From the NCBI RefSeq assembly GCF_022565915.1, contig NZ_JAJOYX010000001.1, forward strand, positions 1 to 64,000: a stretch of DNA of 64,000 bases. The letters run 5' to 3'. This DNA comes from Nesterenkonia sp. LB17 (lineage in GTDB: Bacteria; Actinomycetota; Actinomycetes; Actinomycetales; Micrococcaceae). The notes beneath the pieces are model-generated. The model saw only the letters and a program-made list of their open reading frames with translations. It did not search any database and was not told where the DNA came from. A program made the translations under genes and the position numbers. Positions within the stretch are counted from its first letter, which is position 1. Each line of letters starts with the position of its first letter. Positions 16,501 to 24,208 of the stretch are shown in pieces.

Positions 16501-17590
16501 CGATGCGCACCGGCATGGACTCGTTGACCAGAGCGGCGGTGGAGACCACGGTGGCCTCGGTTGGGCCGTAGGTGTTCCAGACCTCCCGGCCGGAGGTGGC
16601 CAGGCGGGCCACAAGCTCCGGAGGGCAGGCCTCGCCTCCAAAGATCAGAAGTCGTATGTCTTTCAGGAACTTCGCCGGCCACAGCGCAGCCAGCGTCGGA
16701 ACGGTCGACACGACAGTGATGCCGCGTTCAGTCAGCCAGGGCCCGAGGTCTTCGCCGGAGCGGACGACGTCGCGTGGTGCAGGCACCAGGCAGGCTCCGT
16801 AGCGCCAGGCCAGCCACATCTCCTCGCAGGAGGCGTCGAAGCTGACGGAAAGGCCTCCCAGTACTCGATCGCCGGGTCCAAGCGGTGAATCGACGCAGTA
16901 CACAGAGGCCTCGGCATCCACGAACGCCGCCGCCGAGCGGTGCGAGATGGCGACGCCCTTGGGCTTGCCGGTGGAGCCGGAGGTGAAGATGATCCAGGCA
17001 TCGTCATCGCCGGTGGGAGGACGATCCGCTCCACGCGGGGGTGACTCGGGCCTGAGGCGAACATTCAGTCCAGATTCCACCACGGCGGTGACGTCGGCCT
17101 CTGTCCACACCAGCCTGGCGCGATCCTCCGGTTCGTCGTGGTCCACCGGAACGTAGGCGGCGCCGCGGATGAGGGCCGCAAGAATGGCGATGTAGAGGTC
17201 CGCAGTTCCTGACGGCACCCGGATGCCTACGCGGTCACCCGTGCCGATGCCGGATTCCCTCATGGTCAGCGCCACCGATTCGATGCGGCCCAGGAGATCC
17301 ATGTAGGTCAGCGCGACGACACCGTCGTCGATTGCGATTGCATCGGGATAGTTGTCCACGGTGTGGAAGAAGATGTCCAACAGGGTGCGCGGAGCGGGCA
17401 CAGTCCCGCCGGAGTACACGGCGGTCGACGGCGCGAAATTGCCTCTGTACTTGGAGGAGCCTGCCGGAGCGGTCAGTGCCAGGACCTCATGGGGTGTCTC
17501 TTCTCGGCGGACTGGGACTGAGGAAGTCTTGAGTGCAAGGTCCGGGGCCAGCGAGGGGAGGGCCTTCGGCGAGCCTTCGTATAGAACCAT
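13532..17590 (-). CDS. pls: Pls/PosA family membrane NRPS, epsilon-poly-lysine synthetase-like
   Basis: 1352 aa single-module synthetase, close to the size of characterised Pls (about 1300 aa). Adenylation domain about 60-540: IFTSGSTGKPKG (core A3), VSFDASCEEMWLAW, NTYGPTEATV, KTSGKVDRKALP. Carrier domain about 550-625 with FFAMGGSSL, Ser586 being the pantetheine site. After about residue 645 come three pairs of membrane helices interleaved with three hexapeptide-like left-handed-helix domains (for example IGQDARVGTRSTLLGGAVIG), the layout of Pls where these C-domains form isopeptide bonds. There is no ordinary condensation or thioesterase domain. Pocket residues read D252 A253 E256 S295 I316 G318 T340 V348 V349 K530, close to the lysine code. 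It is first in an operon with dapA. AAAGG precedes the ATG. Confidence 0.92.
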   Translation of the reverse strand: MVLYEGSPKALPSLAPDLALKTSSVPVRREETPHEVLALTAPAGSSKYRGNFAPSTAVYSGGTVPAPRTLLDIFFHTVDNYPDAIAIDDGVVALTYMDLLGRIESVALTMRESGIGTGDRVGIRVPSGTADLYIAILAALIRGAAYVPVDHDEPEDRARLVWTEADVTAVVESGLNVRLRPESPPRGADRPPTGDDDAWIIFTSGSTGKPKGVAISHRSAAAFVDAEASVYCVDSPLGPGDRVLGGLSVSFDASCEEMWLAWRYGACLVPAPRDVVRSGEDLGPWLTERGITVVSTVPTLAALWPAKFLKDIRLLIFGGEACPPELVARLATSGREVWNTYGPTEATVVSTAALVNESMPVRIGLPLPGWQLAVVDAEDQPVAWGEVGELVISGVGLGRYLDPQKDAEKYAPMTTLGWPRAYRSGDLVRAEIEGLMFVGRSDDQVKLAGQRVELGEVDEALSHLPNVAAGASAVQSSPDGNGILAGYLVPAAGRTIDLVEARAQLSEQLPGRLIPALAVIDELPVKTSGKVDRKALPWPLPADPSAAAAATALHTDFVWLAEKWTSLLGPVPLSADSDFFAMGGSSLTAAQLVSTLRKRYPDVSIADLYAHPTLSAMSSHLRQLDPASAVERTTRPTPRWTGFLQMPLIAGLYSITGLRYVTGIAIVCLVLFQIGETPWVPNPPLVPTLIAWLVLFSLPARAVAAIGSARLLLFKVRPGIYPRGGQIHVRLWAAERIMTFCQLDGLMGTPFAPAFARAMGSGVGKDVHLDALPPVTGLAAIESGASIEHDVDLAGHWLEGDELHIGVVRIGQDARVGTRSTLLGGAVIGDNAEIAPASVVTGMVPANEHWAGSPLELVGVSGQDWPDTEEAKEHRSRGIDLLYPLGLVLLGLLGLLASLPGAALMLYLISDYESLVPALWTLAAWTPVFIIISVIAYLGLLAGSVRLMGRLMPRGTYSVHSVPAWAAWMSGQLMSKSLTNMYPLYSSMLTPVWLRLLGAHVGKDVEAATVEAIPHLTSVGDKSFLADHSLASSKYVRRGWLKLESGSVGQKAFLGNSAILGPNQRMPSNSLVAVLSSAPKDMPLNSLWLGNPPIELPRAVEEVDTSLTFNPPRRLKVARATIELCRILPMFITAWLALVTVWVLAMVYTNYGFGLAVLLSGPVLLASGIVAALIAVTAKWLLVGRFKASERPLWSSFVWRNELADCFSEALAVPGLIRMSLGTPLLNLWLRAMGARIGRGVWCETWWLPEFDLIQLDKGASVNRGTVLQTHLFHDRIMRLDRVHLEEGSSLGANSIVLPGSSLGAHAIVGAGSLVMRSESIPASTTWNGNPIRRTHDAADTRKSFETAETLR

Positions 17591-18388
17591 GAATCACCTT
17601 TTCGGATGGAAATGTCAGCGTCTCTTCGGTATCAGGGCGCGACCGATGGTTTCCGGTCCGTATGGCGGAACGGTTGTGAATAGGGATACGGGAGCATCCG
17701 TCGCAACGTTCAATGAAGTTTCAAAAAGACTGCGCACATGGATGCAGGGGGAGGTCGTGCCCACAGGGTCAAATTGGTGGACAGGGCTGACGATGTCTTG
17801 GGTCACGGCGCACGGCGAAGGGTGCAGCTCGACAGTGACTTGTTGCTCAGGGCGCGCGTCCCGGTTCATGTGTGGATCGCGTCCGGAACGCCGATGTGAT
17901 GCGAATGCCAGCGTTCTGTAGAAGGGCAATCAAGCTCCTCGCCCGCGGCGCAGGGGGGGGGGGGCAGGGGAGCAGGCGGGGCGCACGAGACGCTCTGCCG
18001 ACAATGTGAGTTCAACCACATCTTGTGGAAACCAGGACTCCCCGGCTATTCTGCTAGAGGCTTCAGTACTTAAGGACCGTCCCCGGGTCACTTCCTTGCA
18101 CCGGACGCGCTCGGGGACCAGGAAGGTGAGTTCTTATGCCTATCTCCCCAACCGTTCCACGCAGCACCGCTGGGAAGATGGTTTCCACCACGGCGCAGCC
18201 CCCTCGTGAGCCTGATTCGCCCTCGCTGACCCCTCTGGTACAGCGGCCTTCGGCGCTGGTGAGGGTGTTTGAGTCAGGCGTGAGAATCGCACCTCCATCT
18301 GGACGTCGCCAGCTCATCACGCGGACCTTTTCATTCGATGGCAGCTCATCCGTATTCCGGAGCCCTGGCTCGCGAGGGGGTGTCTTCG
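17591..18388. other. intergenic region between divergent pls operon and sigma-factor gene
   Basis: About 800 bp without a convincing gene. The part next to pls is richer in A+T and should carry its promoter. A weak candidate on the minus strand is TTGAAC (complement of 17708-17713) and TATCCC (complement of 17683-17688), with 19 nt between. A G12 run lies at 17953-17964. A short plus-strand frame at 18136-18405 has an AAGGTGAG before its ATG but a low-complexity Ser/Pro/Arg product. None of these frames matches a known family. Confidence 0.4.
17953..17964. repeat. homopolymeric G12 tract
   Basis: Twelve consecutive G residues on the plus strand, outside any supported gene, about 360 bp upstream of the pls start codon and 425 bp upstream of the sigma-factor start. 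Confidence 0.9.
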
Positions 18389-18964
18389 ATGGACCCCGAG
18401 GATGACAAGCCCTTCGATGTACGGGAAGCCTTTGCCGAACACGGAGGAGCCCTCTTCTCCTTCGCCCTCAACGCGCTGGGTGACCGAGCCGAGGCGGAGG
18501 ACTGCGTGCAGGAAGCGTTCATCCGAGCCTGGCGGAACCGAGAGCGATACAGCAGCTCGCGCGGCTCGGTGCGGACCTGGCTGTTCGCCATCGTGCGGAA
18601 CCTCGTCATCGACTGCCTCCGGGCGCGCGCCCGGCGCCCGGCGCCCTCGGACGCGGAGAAGATCGAATGGGCGAGCGAGCCGGTGACGGAAGACCTGCTC
18701 ATCGTGGAGCGGCTCGTCCTGTATGAGTCCCTGGCCACCCTCACCTTCGAGCACCGGGAGGTCATTGCCGCTGTTCAACTGGACGGCGTAGGCTATCAAG
18801 AGCTTTCGGAACAGACGGGGGTTCCGGTCGCGACCTTACGGACGCGGATGTACTACGGGCTCAGATCACTGCGGACGGCACTGGGGGGGAATGCTCACGA
18901 TGGGGGAGATTCCTTCGCGGCGGGAGGAGCTTATCGCCGGGGCGCTGACGGGCGATCTCAGTGA
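18389..18964 (+). CDS. ECF-family RNA polymerase sigma factor
   Basis: 191 aa from the ATG at 18389, preceded by GAGGGGG; a longer in-frame start at 18338 lacks a good site. Region 2 is at about 10-80 (ALNALGDRAEAEDCVQEAFI, then AWRNRERY and the RTWLFAIVRNLVID helix). Region 4 is at about 115-170 (LTFEHREVIAAVQLDGVGYQ, ELSEQTGVPVATLRTRMYYG). This resembles the SigK/SigL type of actinobacterial extracytoplasmic sigma factors. A short anti-sigma-like gene overlaps its 3' end, so the pair is co-translated. It directs RNA polymerase to a small regulon that cannot be named here. It is divergent from the pls operon across about 800 bp. Confidence 0.85.
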   Translation: MDPEDDKPFDVREAFAEHGGALFSFALNALGDRAEAEDCVQEAFIRAWRNRERYSSSRGSVRTWLFAIVRNLVIDCLRARARRPAPSDAEKIEWASEPVTEDLLIVERLVLYESLATLTFEHREVIAAVQLDGVGYQELSEQTGVPVATLRTRMYYGLRSLRTALGGNAHDGGDSFAAGGAYRRGADGRSQ

Positions 18965-19190
18965 CACTGAGTGGCAGGAGTTCGACCAGGCCCGGGCGGC
19001 AGACCCGTCGATCGACGTGGAGCTCGCGGAGCTTCGCGCAACGGCCGCTCGTCTTGATGCGGCGAACGTGACCTGGCAGGAGGAGGCCCCACCTCCAGGC
19101 CTTGAGGAACGGATCCGCAGATCAACCTTCGAAGCTGACCGAGATTCAGACGGCGAAGATGGACGGTCGAGGTCGTACTCGCCGTCCTGA
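18900..19190 (+). CDS. anti-sigma-factor-like protein, short, no membrane domain
   Basis: 96 aa from the ATG at 18900, with a G-rich site 10-17 nt upstream (an ATG at 18891 has no spacing). Residues about 5-70 (EELIAGALTGDLSDTEWQEF, ELRATAARLDAANVTWQEEA, PPGLEERIRRS) match the cytoplasmic sigma-binding part of RskA-like anti-sigma factors without a zinc motif. Such proteins normally continue into a membrane helix and an extracytoplasmic domain. Here the frame ends in DGRSRSYSPS. In another frame just downstream the DNA reads RRRWTVEVVLAVL and soon stops, suggesting a frameshifted and truncated ancestor. It overlaps the sigma gene by 65 nt. The remaining part could still bind the sigma factor. 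Confidence 0.6.
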   Translation: MGEIPSRREELIAGALTGDLSDTEWQEFDQARAADPSIDVELAELRATAARLDAANVTWQEEAPPPGLEERIRRSTFEADRDSDGEDGRSRSYSPS

Positions 19191-19374
19191 TGCATGGCTG
19201 ACGCCAGCCTCGTGTTTCATGGCCGATGGCGGCGTGATGCGAAGGCTGTTGAGCAACCCGAGATACCAGGCTGACCTGCGTAGATGATGATCGCCGGCTC
19301 AAGGTCTCTGCGCCCGATCCTCCACGTGGGGGATCAGGCGCCGTCGTCGTCCAAGCAGGTCTAGCGGTACCGCG

Positions 19375-20178
19375 TCAGTTCAGCTCGACCACCACGGGGG
19401 CGTGGTCGGAGGCGCCCTTGCCCTTGCGCTCCTCGCGGTCGATCGAGGCAGAGGTGACACGCTCGGTCAGGGCGGGTGAGCCGAGCACGAAGTCGATGCG
19501 CATGCCTTCCTTCTTCGGGAAGCGCAGCTTGGTGTAGTCCCAGTAGGTGTAGACCCCGGGGCCTGGGGTGTGCGGCCGCACGACCTCGGTGTAGCCGCTG
19601 TCCAGGAACCCCTGGAACGCCTCGCGCTCGGGGGCGGAGACGTGGGTCAGGCCCTGCTCGCGGAAGAAGTCGATGTCCCAGACATCCTCGTCCTGCGGGG
19701 CGATGTTGAAGTCGCCCATCAGCGCGATCTGGGCCTTGGGGTCCTCGCCCAGCCAGGACTCGGCGTGCTCGTTGAGCTGTCGCAGCCAGGCCAGCTTATA
19801 GCTCATGTGCTCGTCCTCCAGGGAGCGCCCGTTGGGCACGTAGAGGCTCCAGATGCGCACTCCGCCACAGGTGGCGGCGATGGCGCGGGCTTCCTGGATC
19901 GGGTCCTTGCCGCCCTTGCCGAAGACCGGCTGGTCCTGGAAGGTCCGCTCCACGTCCTTCATGCCGACCCGGGAGGCGATGGCGACGCCGTTCCACTGGC
20001 TGAGTCCGAAGTGGGCGACGTCGTAGCCGTTGGCCTCGAAGAGCTCCCAGGGGAAGTTCTCGTCCTTGCACTTGGTCTCCTGGATCGCCAGGACGTCCAC
20101 CTCTGATCGATCCAGCCAGGCCTCGACCCGGTCGGCTCGAGCTCGCATCGAGTTCACATTCCATGTCGCAATCCGCAT
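19375..20178 (-). CDS. xth: exodeoxyribonuclease III
   Basis: 267 aa, the usual length. This DNA-repair enzyme has AP-endonuclease and 3'-phosphatase/exonuclease activity. All Mg-dependent EEP-fold motifs are visible: ATWNVNSMRAR, AIQETKCKDENFP (metal-binding Glu), SLYVPNGR, LMGDFNIAPQDEDVWD (Asp/Asn), RIDFVLGS and the terminal SDHAPVVVEL (catalytic Asp-His). The start is fixed by the motif-bearing N-terminus MRIATWN. No Shine-Dalgarno sequence is seen; a TAGTTT hexamer ends 6 nt before the ATG, which fits a leaderless transcript. The gene lies 44 bp downstream of nadE on the same strand. Confidence 0.93.
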   Translation of the reverse strand: MRIATWNVNSMRARADRVEAWLDRSEVDVLAIQETKCKDENFPWELFEANGYDVAHFGLSQWNGVAIASRVGMKDVERTFQDQPVFGKGGKDPIQEARAIAATCGGVRIWSLYVPNGRSLEDEHMSYKLAWLRQLNEHAESWLGEDPKAQIALMGDFNIAPQDEDVWDIDFFREQGLTHVSAPEREAFQGFLDSGYTEVVRPHTPGPGVYTYWDYTKLRFPKKEGMRIDFVLGSPALTERVTSASIDREERKGKGASDHAPVVVELN

Positions 20179-20184
20179 GGCCCA

Positions 20185-20190
20185 AAACTA
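20185..20190 (-). promoter_or_regulatory. -10-like hexamer 6 nt before xth start
   Basis: The complement reads TAGTTT, followed by 6 nt and the ATG of xth. This geometry places the transcription start at or next to the A of the start codon. Confidence 0.45.
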
Positions 20191-20222
20191 CCAGCGGCGC
20201 ACTGATGCTCCCTGCGAGGTGC

Positions 20223-21050
20223 TCAGCCGTGGCGCCACCAGTCATCCTGGATGGACACCGGGACGGTGCGCTTGTGCCGGGTGCGCAGGTAGTGCTCTTC
20301 GAGGACCGCGGCCTCGCTGTCCGGGATCGCACGACCCTCGAGGTAGTCATCGATGTGGTCGTAGCTGATCCCGAGCTCGGTCTCATCGAGCTGACCGGGC
20401 TTGTCATCGAGCAGATCCGCGGTAGGCGCCTTGGACCAGAGCATCTCGGAGGCGCCGAGGTGCTTCAGCAGCTGCCGGACCTGGCGCTTGTTCAAGGTGA
20501 AGAGCGGCAGCACATCTGCGCCGCCGTCGCCGTACTTCGTGAAGAAGCCGGTGATGGATTCGGACCCGTGATCGGTGCCGGCGACCAGCAGGTTGTTCTC
20601 GCCGCCGATGGCGTACTGCACGGTCATCCGCAGCCGGGCCTTCACATTGCCGCGGTGATAATCCTGCATGGGGCGGCCCAGGGCCTCGTCGAAAGCGGCG
20701 TTCACTCCGGTCACGGCCTTCTCGATGTTGAAGGTGTGTGTCTGGTCTGGGGCGATGAAGTCCAGGGCGGCATCGGCGTCGTCGGCGTCGTGCTGAACAC
20801 CGTGGGGCAGCCGCACCGCGTGGAACTCGGCCTCGTGGCCTTCCTCGCGCAGCTTCACCACCGCGAGCTGGCAGAGCTTGCCCGCCAGCGAGGAATCCAC
20901 TCCGCCGGAGATGCCCAGCACGAAGCCCTTGGCCTTCGCGGTCTTGGCGTATTCCACCAGGAAGTCCACGCGCCGGCTGACCTCCTCTGCGGGATCGATC
21001 TCGGGCTTGACGCCCATCTCTTCCACAATGTCTGTCTGTAGCTCACGCAT
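20223..21050 (-). CDS. nadE: ammonia-dependent NAD+ synthase
   Basis: 275 aa, the same length as the E. coli enzyme. It adenylates deamido-NAD+ and amidates it with ammonia as the last step of NAD synthesis. The PP-loop motif is GISGGVDSSLAGKL near residue 46. GTDHGSESITGFFTKYGDGG is the conserved substrate and metal region, followed by the C-terminal DYLEGR region. There is no glutaminase domain, so ammonia is the nitrogen donor. Transcription runs toward xth. A TAGACT hexamer lies 6 nt upstream of the ATG and no ribosome binding site is visible, which suggests a leaderless mRNA. Confidence 0.93.
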   Translation of the reverse strand: MRELQTDIVEEMGVKPEIDPAEEVSRRVDFLVEYAKTAKAKGFVLGISGGVDSSLAGKLCQLAVVKLREEGHEAEFHAVRLPHGVQHDADDADAALDFIAPDQTHTFNIEKAVTGVNAAFDEALGRPMQDYHRGNVKARLRMTVQYAIGGENNLLVAGTDHGSESITGFFTKYGDGGADVLPLFTLNKRQVRQLLKHLGASEMLWSKAPTADLLDDKPGQLDETELGISYDHIDDYLEGRAIPDSEAAVLEEHYLRTRHKRTVPVSIQDDWWRHG

Positions 21051-21056
21051 GATCCG

Positions 21057-21062
21057 AGTCTA
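21057..21062 (-). promoter_or_regulatory. -10-like hexamer 6 nt before nadE start
   Basis: The complement reads TAGACT, then CGGATC, then the ATG of nadE. It matches the TANNNT pattern with the same spacing as in several neighbouring genes. Confidence 0.45.
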
Positions 21063-21338
21063 CTCAGGAGCAGGTTTCGGTCAGGTCACTGGAGCCTGTG
21101 TGTCCGCTGCACCGGGGCGCAGGCGCAGCAGGAGATCGACGCCGAGGCGGAGGCCGGCGGGGCAGCGAGTCGTGCGCAACCCTCCGGCGCTGAACCCTCC
21201 GGCCCGGGACCCTCCGGCCTGGCGGCTTCGAGAAGACCGTAGAAGGACCTTCCCGGGTGCGCGAGGCATGGCTGTCGAGATGGGCGGCTCGGTACGCTGA
21301 GGCGACACCACCCCGCAGGGCGAAGGGGGAACACTCTG

Positions 21339-22130
21339 ATGGCACCAGAAGAGGCATCCGAACCCGTGGTCCTGGGAAGACGGGAGCGGTCCAAGGCTGA
21401 CTTCGGGGCCCGTTATCAACGCTGGGACAAGGCCACGGAGCTGCCGATGGCGATCGTGGCGCTGGCCTTCCTCGTCGTGTATGCCTATCTGGTGCTCGCG
21501 AACACCAGGCCCACCGATGTCTCCTGGCCGCCGATCTTCCTCATCGGAGTCTGGGTCGTCTTCGCTCTGCACTACGTGATCAGCCTGGTGCTGGTGCGGA
21601 ATCGAGGACGCTGGTTCGTCACCCACCTGCATGAACTCGCGATGGCGGCGCTCCCCTTCCTCCGTCCGCTTCAGCTGCTCCGTCTGGTCAAGGTGGTCGC
21701 GGTGATGCATCGGACGATGGGCTCTGCGCTGCGCGGAAAGGTGTCGGTCTACGTCGCCGGCGTCTCGGGGATGTTGGTGCTGGTGGCCGCGCTGGGAGTC
21801 CTCGATGCGGAGCAGAACGCCGAGGGCGCCAACATCACCAGCTTCTCAGATGCGCTCTGGTGGGCCTTCGTCACCATCAGCTCGGTCGGCTACGGCGACT
21901 ACTATCCAGTCACCGGTCTGGGGAGGCTCATCGCGATAGGCCTCATGATCGCCGGCATCGCGCTCATCGGTTCGATCACCGCCACGATCGCCTCGTGGTT
22001 CGTGGAGCGGATCACCGAGGCCCAGCGCCAGGTCACCACCGGCCAGGAGAGCGGACCGGGCGGCCCGGCCGGACCGGGCGGCGGGGCTCGACCGAATCCC
22101 AAGGAGGCCGAGCCGCAGCCGGGCCCATAG
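21339..22130 (+). CDS. voltage-gated-like potassium channel
   Basis: 263 aa membrane protein. The selectivity filter appears as TISSVGYGDYYPVTGLGR near residue 185, between pore helix and inner helix. Upstream are four hydrophobic segments (about 38-58, 63-85, 95-115, 133-152) with an Arg-rich stretch RPLQLLRLVKVVAVMHR that resembles an S4 voltage sensor, so it is a six-helix KvAP-like subunit that would form tetramers. The C-terminus is a Gly/Pro-rich cytoplasmic tail without RCK domain. It is followed 13 bp later by pyrE on the same strand. Confidence 0.85.
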   Translation: MAPEEASEPVVLGRRERSKADFGARYQRWDKATELPMAIVALAFLVVYAYLVLANTRPTDVSWPPIFLIGVWVVFALHYVISLVLVRNRGRWFVTHLHELAMAALPFLRPLQLLRLVKVVAVMHRTMGSALRGKVSVYVAGVSGMLVLVAALGVLDAEQNAEGANITSFSDALWWAFVTISSVGYGDYYPVTGLGRLIAIGLMIAGIALIGSITATIASWFVERITEAQRQVTTGQESGPGGPAGPGGGARPNPKEAEPQPGP

Positions 22131-22131
22131 C

Positions 22132-22137
22132 TAGGAT
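22132..22137 (+). promoter_or_regulatory. -10-like hexamer 6 nt before pyrE start
   Basis: TAGGAT ends 6 nt before the ATG at 22144. It contains AGGA, so a weak ribosome binding site is an alternative reading. Confidence 0.4.
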
Positions 22138-22143
22138 GGTCAC

Positions 22144-22737
22144 ATGACTGAGACCGCCGCCGGAACCCCGCAGCCCGCCGACCATGCCGCCGATCGCCAG
22201 CGCCTCCAAGAACTCATCAGCGAGCTCGCCGTGGTGCGCGGCAAGGTCACTCTGTCTTCAGGCAAGGAAGCCGATTATTACATCGACCTGCGTCGGATCA
22301 CCCTCCAGCATGAGGCCGCCCCGCTGGTCGGGCGGGTCATCCGGATGCTTCTCGCCGAAGCTGGCATCGACTACGTCGCCGCGGGCGGGCTGACCATGGG
22401 CGCGGACCCGGTGGGCACCGCCGTGATGCACGCTGCCGCGCAGGACGGTACCGCCACGGACGCCTTCGTGGTGCGCAAGGCGCAGAAGTCCCACGGCATG
22501 GGCCGCCAGGTCGAGGGCCCCAGCGTGGACGGAAAGAAGGTCGTCGTCCTGGAAGACACCTCCACCACCGGAGGCTCCGCGCTGACCGCCGTCGAGGCCG
22601 TGCGTGGCGCCGGCGGGATCGTGCAGGCGGTGGCGGTGATCGTCGATCGCGACACCGGCGCCAAGGAGCACATCGAAGCCACGGCCGGCGTGCCCTACCT
22701 GTTCGCGTACTCCAAGAACGACCTCGGACTGGACTGA
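22144..22737 (+). CDS. pyrE: orotate phosphoribosyltransferase
   Basis: 197 aa. It joins orotate to PRPP to give OMP in pyrimidine synthesis. The PRPP-binding motif is VVVLEDTSTTGGSALTAVEA near residues 133-152, and the flexible catalytic loop contains VRKAQKSHGMGRQVEGP. GKVTLSSGKEADYYIDLRR is the family-typical N-terminal substrate segment. The first 17 residues are a short polar extension. The gene stands apart from other pyr genes, 13 bp after the potassium channel. Confidence 0.92.
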   Translation: MTETAAGTPQPADHAADRQRLQELISELAVVRGKVTLSSGKEADYYIDLRRITLQHEAAPLVGRVIRMLLAEAGIDYVAAGGLTMGADPVGTAVMHAAAQDGTATDAFVVRKAQKSHGMGRQVEGPSVDGKKVVVLEDTSTTGGSALTAVEAVRGAGGIVQAVAVIVDRDTGAKEHIEATAGVPYLFAYSKNDLGLD

Positions 22738-22780
22738 GCCGGGCTGACCCCGGCCCGGCGCAGTCCGCGACACTGATCAG

Positions 22781-24040
22781 GTGCACCCCTCCAAACGGGC
22801 GGTCCTCCTCGGGCTGTGCCTCACCCAGATCACCTCCTGGGGGGTGCTCTTCTACGCGTTCCCGGTGCTGCAGCCGCGCATCGCTGCTGACACCGGCTGG
22901 TCCGCCACGGCGCTGACCGCGGCCTTCTCTGCAGCGCTGGTGATCTCTGGACTGCTCGGGATTCCACTTGGACGGGTGCTGGACCGACGCGGTCCCAGGC
23001 TGATCATGACCATGGGTGCGGCGCTCGCAGTCCCGGGGCTGCTGGCAGTGGCCGCCGCGCCGTCGTACTGGGTGTTCCTGCTGGGCTGGCTTCTCCTCGG
23101 CGTCGCGATGTCCGGGACGCTCTACCCGCCCGCCTTCGCAGCGCTGACCCGGTGGTACGGACGGCGGCGGATCTTCGCGCTGACCATGGTCACCCTCGCC
23201 GGCGGCCTGGCGAGCACGGTGTTCGCGCCGGTCACGGAGGCGCTGGCCACCCAGCTGAGCTGGCGAGAGACCTACGTGGTGCTGGCGGTGGTGCTCGGTG
23301 TGCTGGTGGTCCCGGTGCACGCGGTGGTGCTGAGCCGGCCCTGGCCGAAGGAGCAGACAGGTGAGTCCGCCGACGTCGTCCCGGGTGCCGCCGACGCTGC
23401 CGCCGCCCCCGTCAGCGCCACCGCTGCGGAGCTCCCGCCCCAGCCATCTCCGCGGGACTACGCCGCCACGATCATGCGCAGCCGCCCCTACATCCTGCTG
23501 GTGACCGGTATGGCACTGGGTGCGGTGGCGATGTATGCCGGGCTGATCAACCTGGTGCCGATGCTGGTGGAGCGCGGGGTCTCCCCGATGGTGGCCGCCT
23601 GGGTGCTCGGCCTCGGTGGGGTGGGGCAGGTCATCGGCCGCATCTTCTATGCCCGGCTGGATCGCGGGACCAGCGTGCGGCAGCGCAGCGTGCTCATCTA
23701 CGCGCTGCTCGCCCTCACCACGGCGGCTCTGGCCTGGAACATCACCGCCGCGGTGCTGTTGATCATGATCTCGATGGCGGCCGGCGTCGCGCGCGGGATC
23801 GTCACGCTGCTTCAGGCCACCGCGGTCACCGACCGGTGGGGGATCAGGGATTACGGCCGCCTCTCAGGGGTGCTCAACGGGCCGATGATGCTCGCCGTGG
23901 CGGTCGCGCCCTTCGTGGGCGCGATCCTGGCCGACTGGCTGGGCAGCTACGAGGCGATGTTCGGCGTCCTGGCGGGACTGGCGGTGCTCGGCCTGGGTGC
24001 GATCGCGGCCAGCATCCCCGCGCAGGCGTCCCGCGGCTGA
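22781..24040 (+). CDS. MFS transporter
   Basis: 419 aa with a GTG start. Twelve membrane segments in two halves are separated by an Ala/Pro-rich cytoplasmic loop (about residues 195-225). The motif-A-like loop after helix 2 is GIPLGRVLDRRGPRL, repeated weakly in the second half as GRIFYARLDRGTSVRQR. This is the layout of the OFA/monocarboxylate-like branch of the major facilitator superfamily. The substrate cannot be deduced. No regulator is adjacent. It begins 43 bp after pyrE. Confidence 0.82.
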   Translation: MHPSKRAVLLGLCLTQITSWGVLFYAFPVLQPRIAADTGWSATALTAAFSAALVISGLLGIPLGRVLDRRGPRLIMTMGAALAVPGLLAVAAAPSYWVFLLGWLLLGVAMSGTLYPPAFAALTRWYGRRRIFALTMVTLAGGLASTVFAPVTEALATQLSWRETYVVLAVVLGVLVVPVHAVVLSRPWPKEQTGESADVVPGAADAAAAPVSATAAELPPQPSPRDYAATIMRSRPYILLVTGMALGAVAMYAGLINLVPMLVERGVSPMVAAWVLGLGGVGQVIGRIFYARLDRGTSVRQRSVLIYALLALTTAALAWNITAAVLLIMISMAAGVARGIVTLLQATAVTDRWGIRDYGRLSGVLNGPMMLAVAVAPFVGAILADWLGSYEAMFGVLAGLAVLGLGAIAASIPAQASRG

Positions 24041-24208
24041 ATCACGGATCGCCCTCTTCGACCCGTGTCCCCTCCCGCCCGCCATCTACTGTGCAATATG
24101 AGGGGAAATGGGGGCCGAAACGGAGGCAGAATTCCCTCAAATCGCCCAGTAGATGTGGCGGTGTGGAAAACCAGAGGGTTGTTCGGGGACTTTGGGCACA
24201 CTGACCCC

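Noticed and set aside
17615-17929. 104-codon frame upstream of pls on the minus strand
   Set aside because: Composition and lack of any motif or ribosome binding site argue against a gene; it overlaps the likely pls promoter region.
18136-18405. 89-codon frame upstream of the ECF sigma gene
   Set aside because: It has a fair ribosome binding site, but a low-complexity Ser/Pro/Arg product, and it overlaps the sigma gene start; not enough support for a gene.
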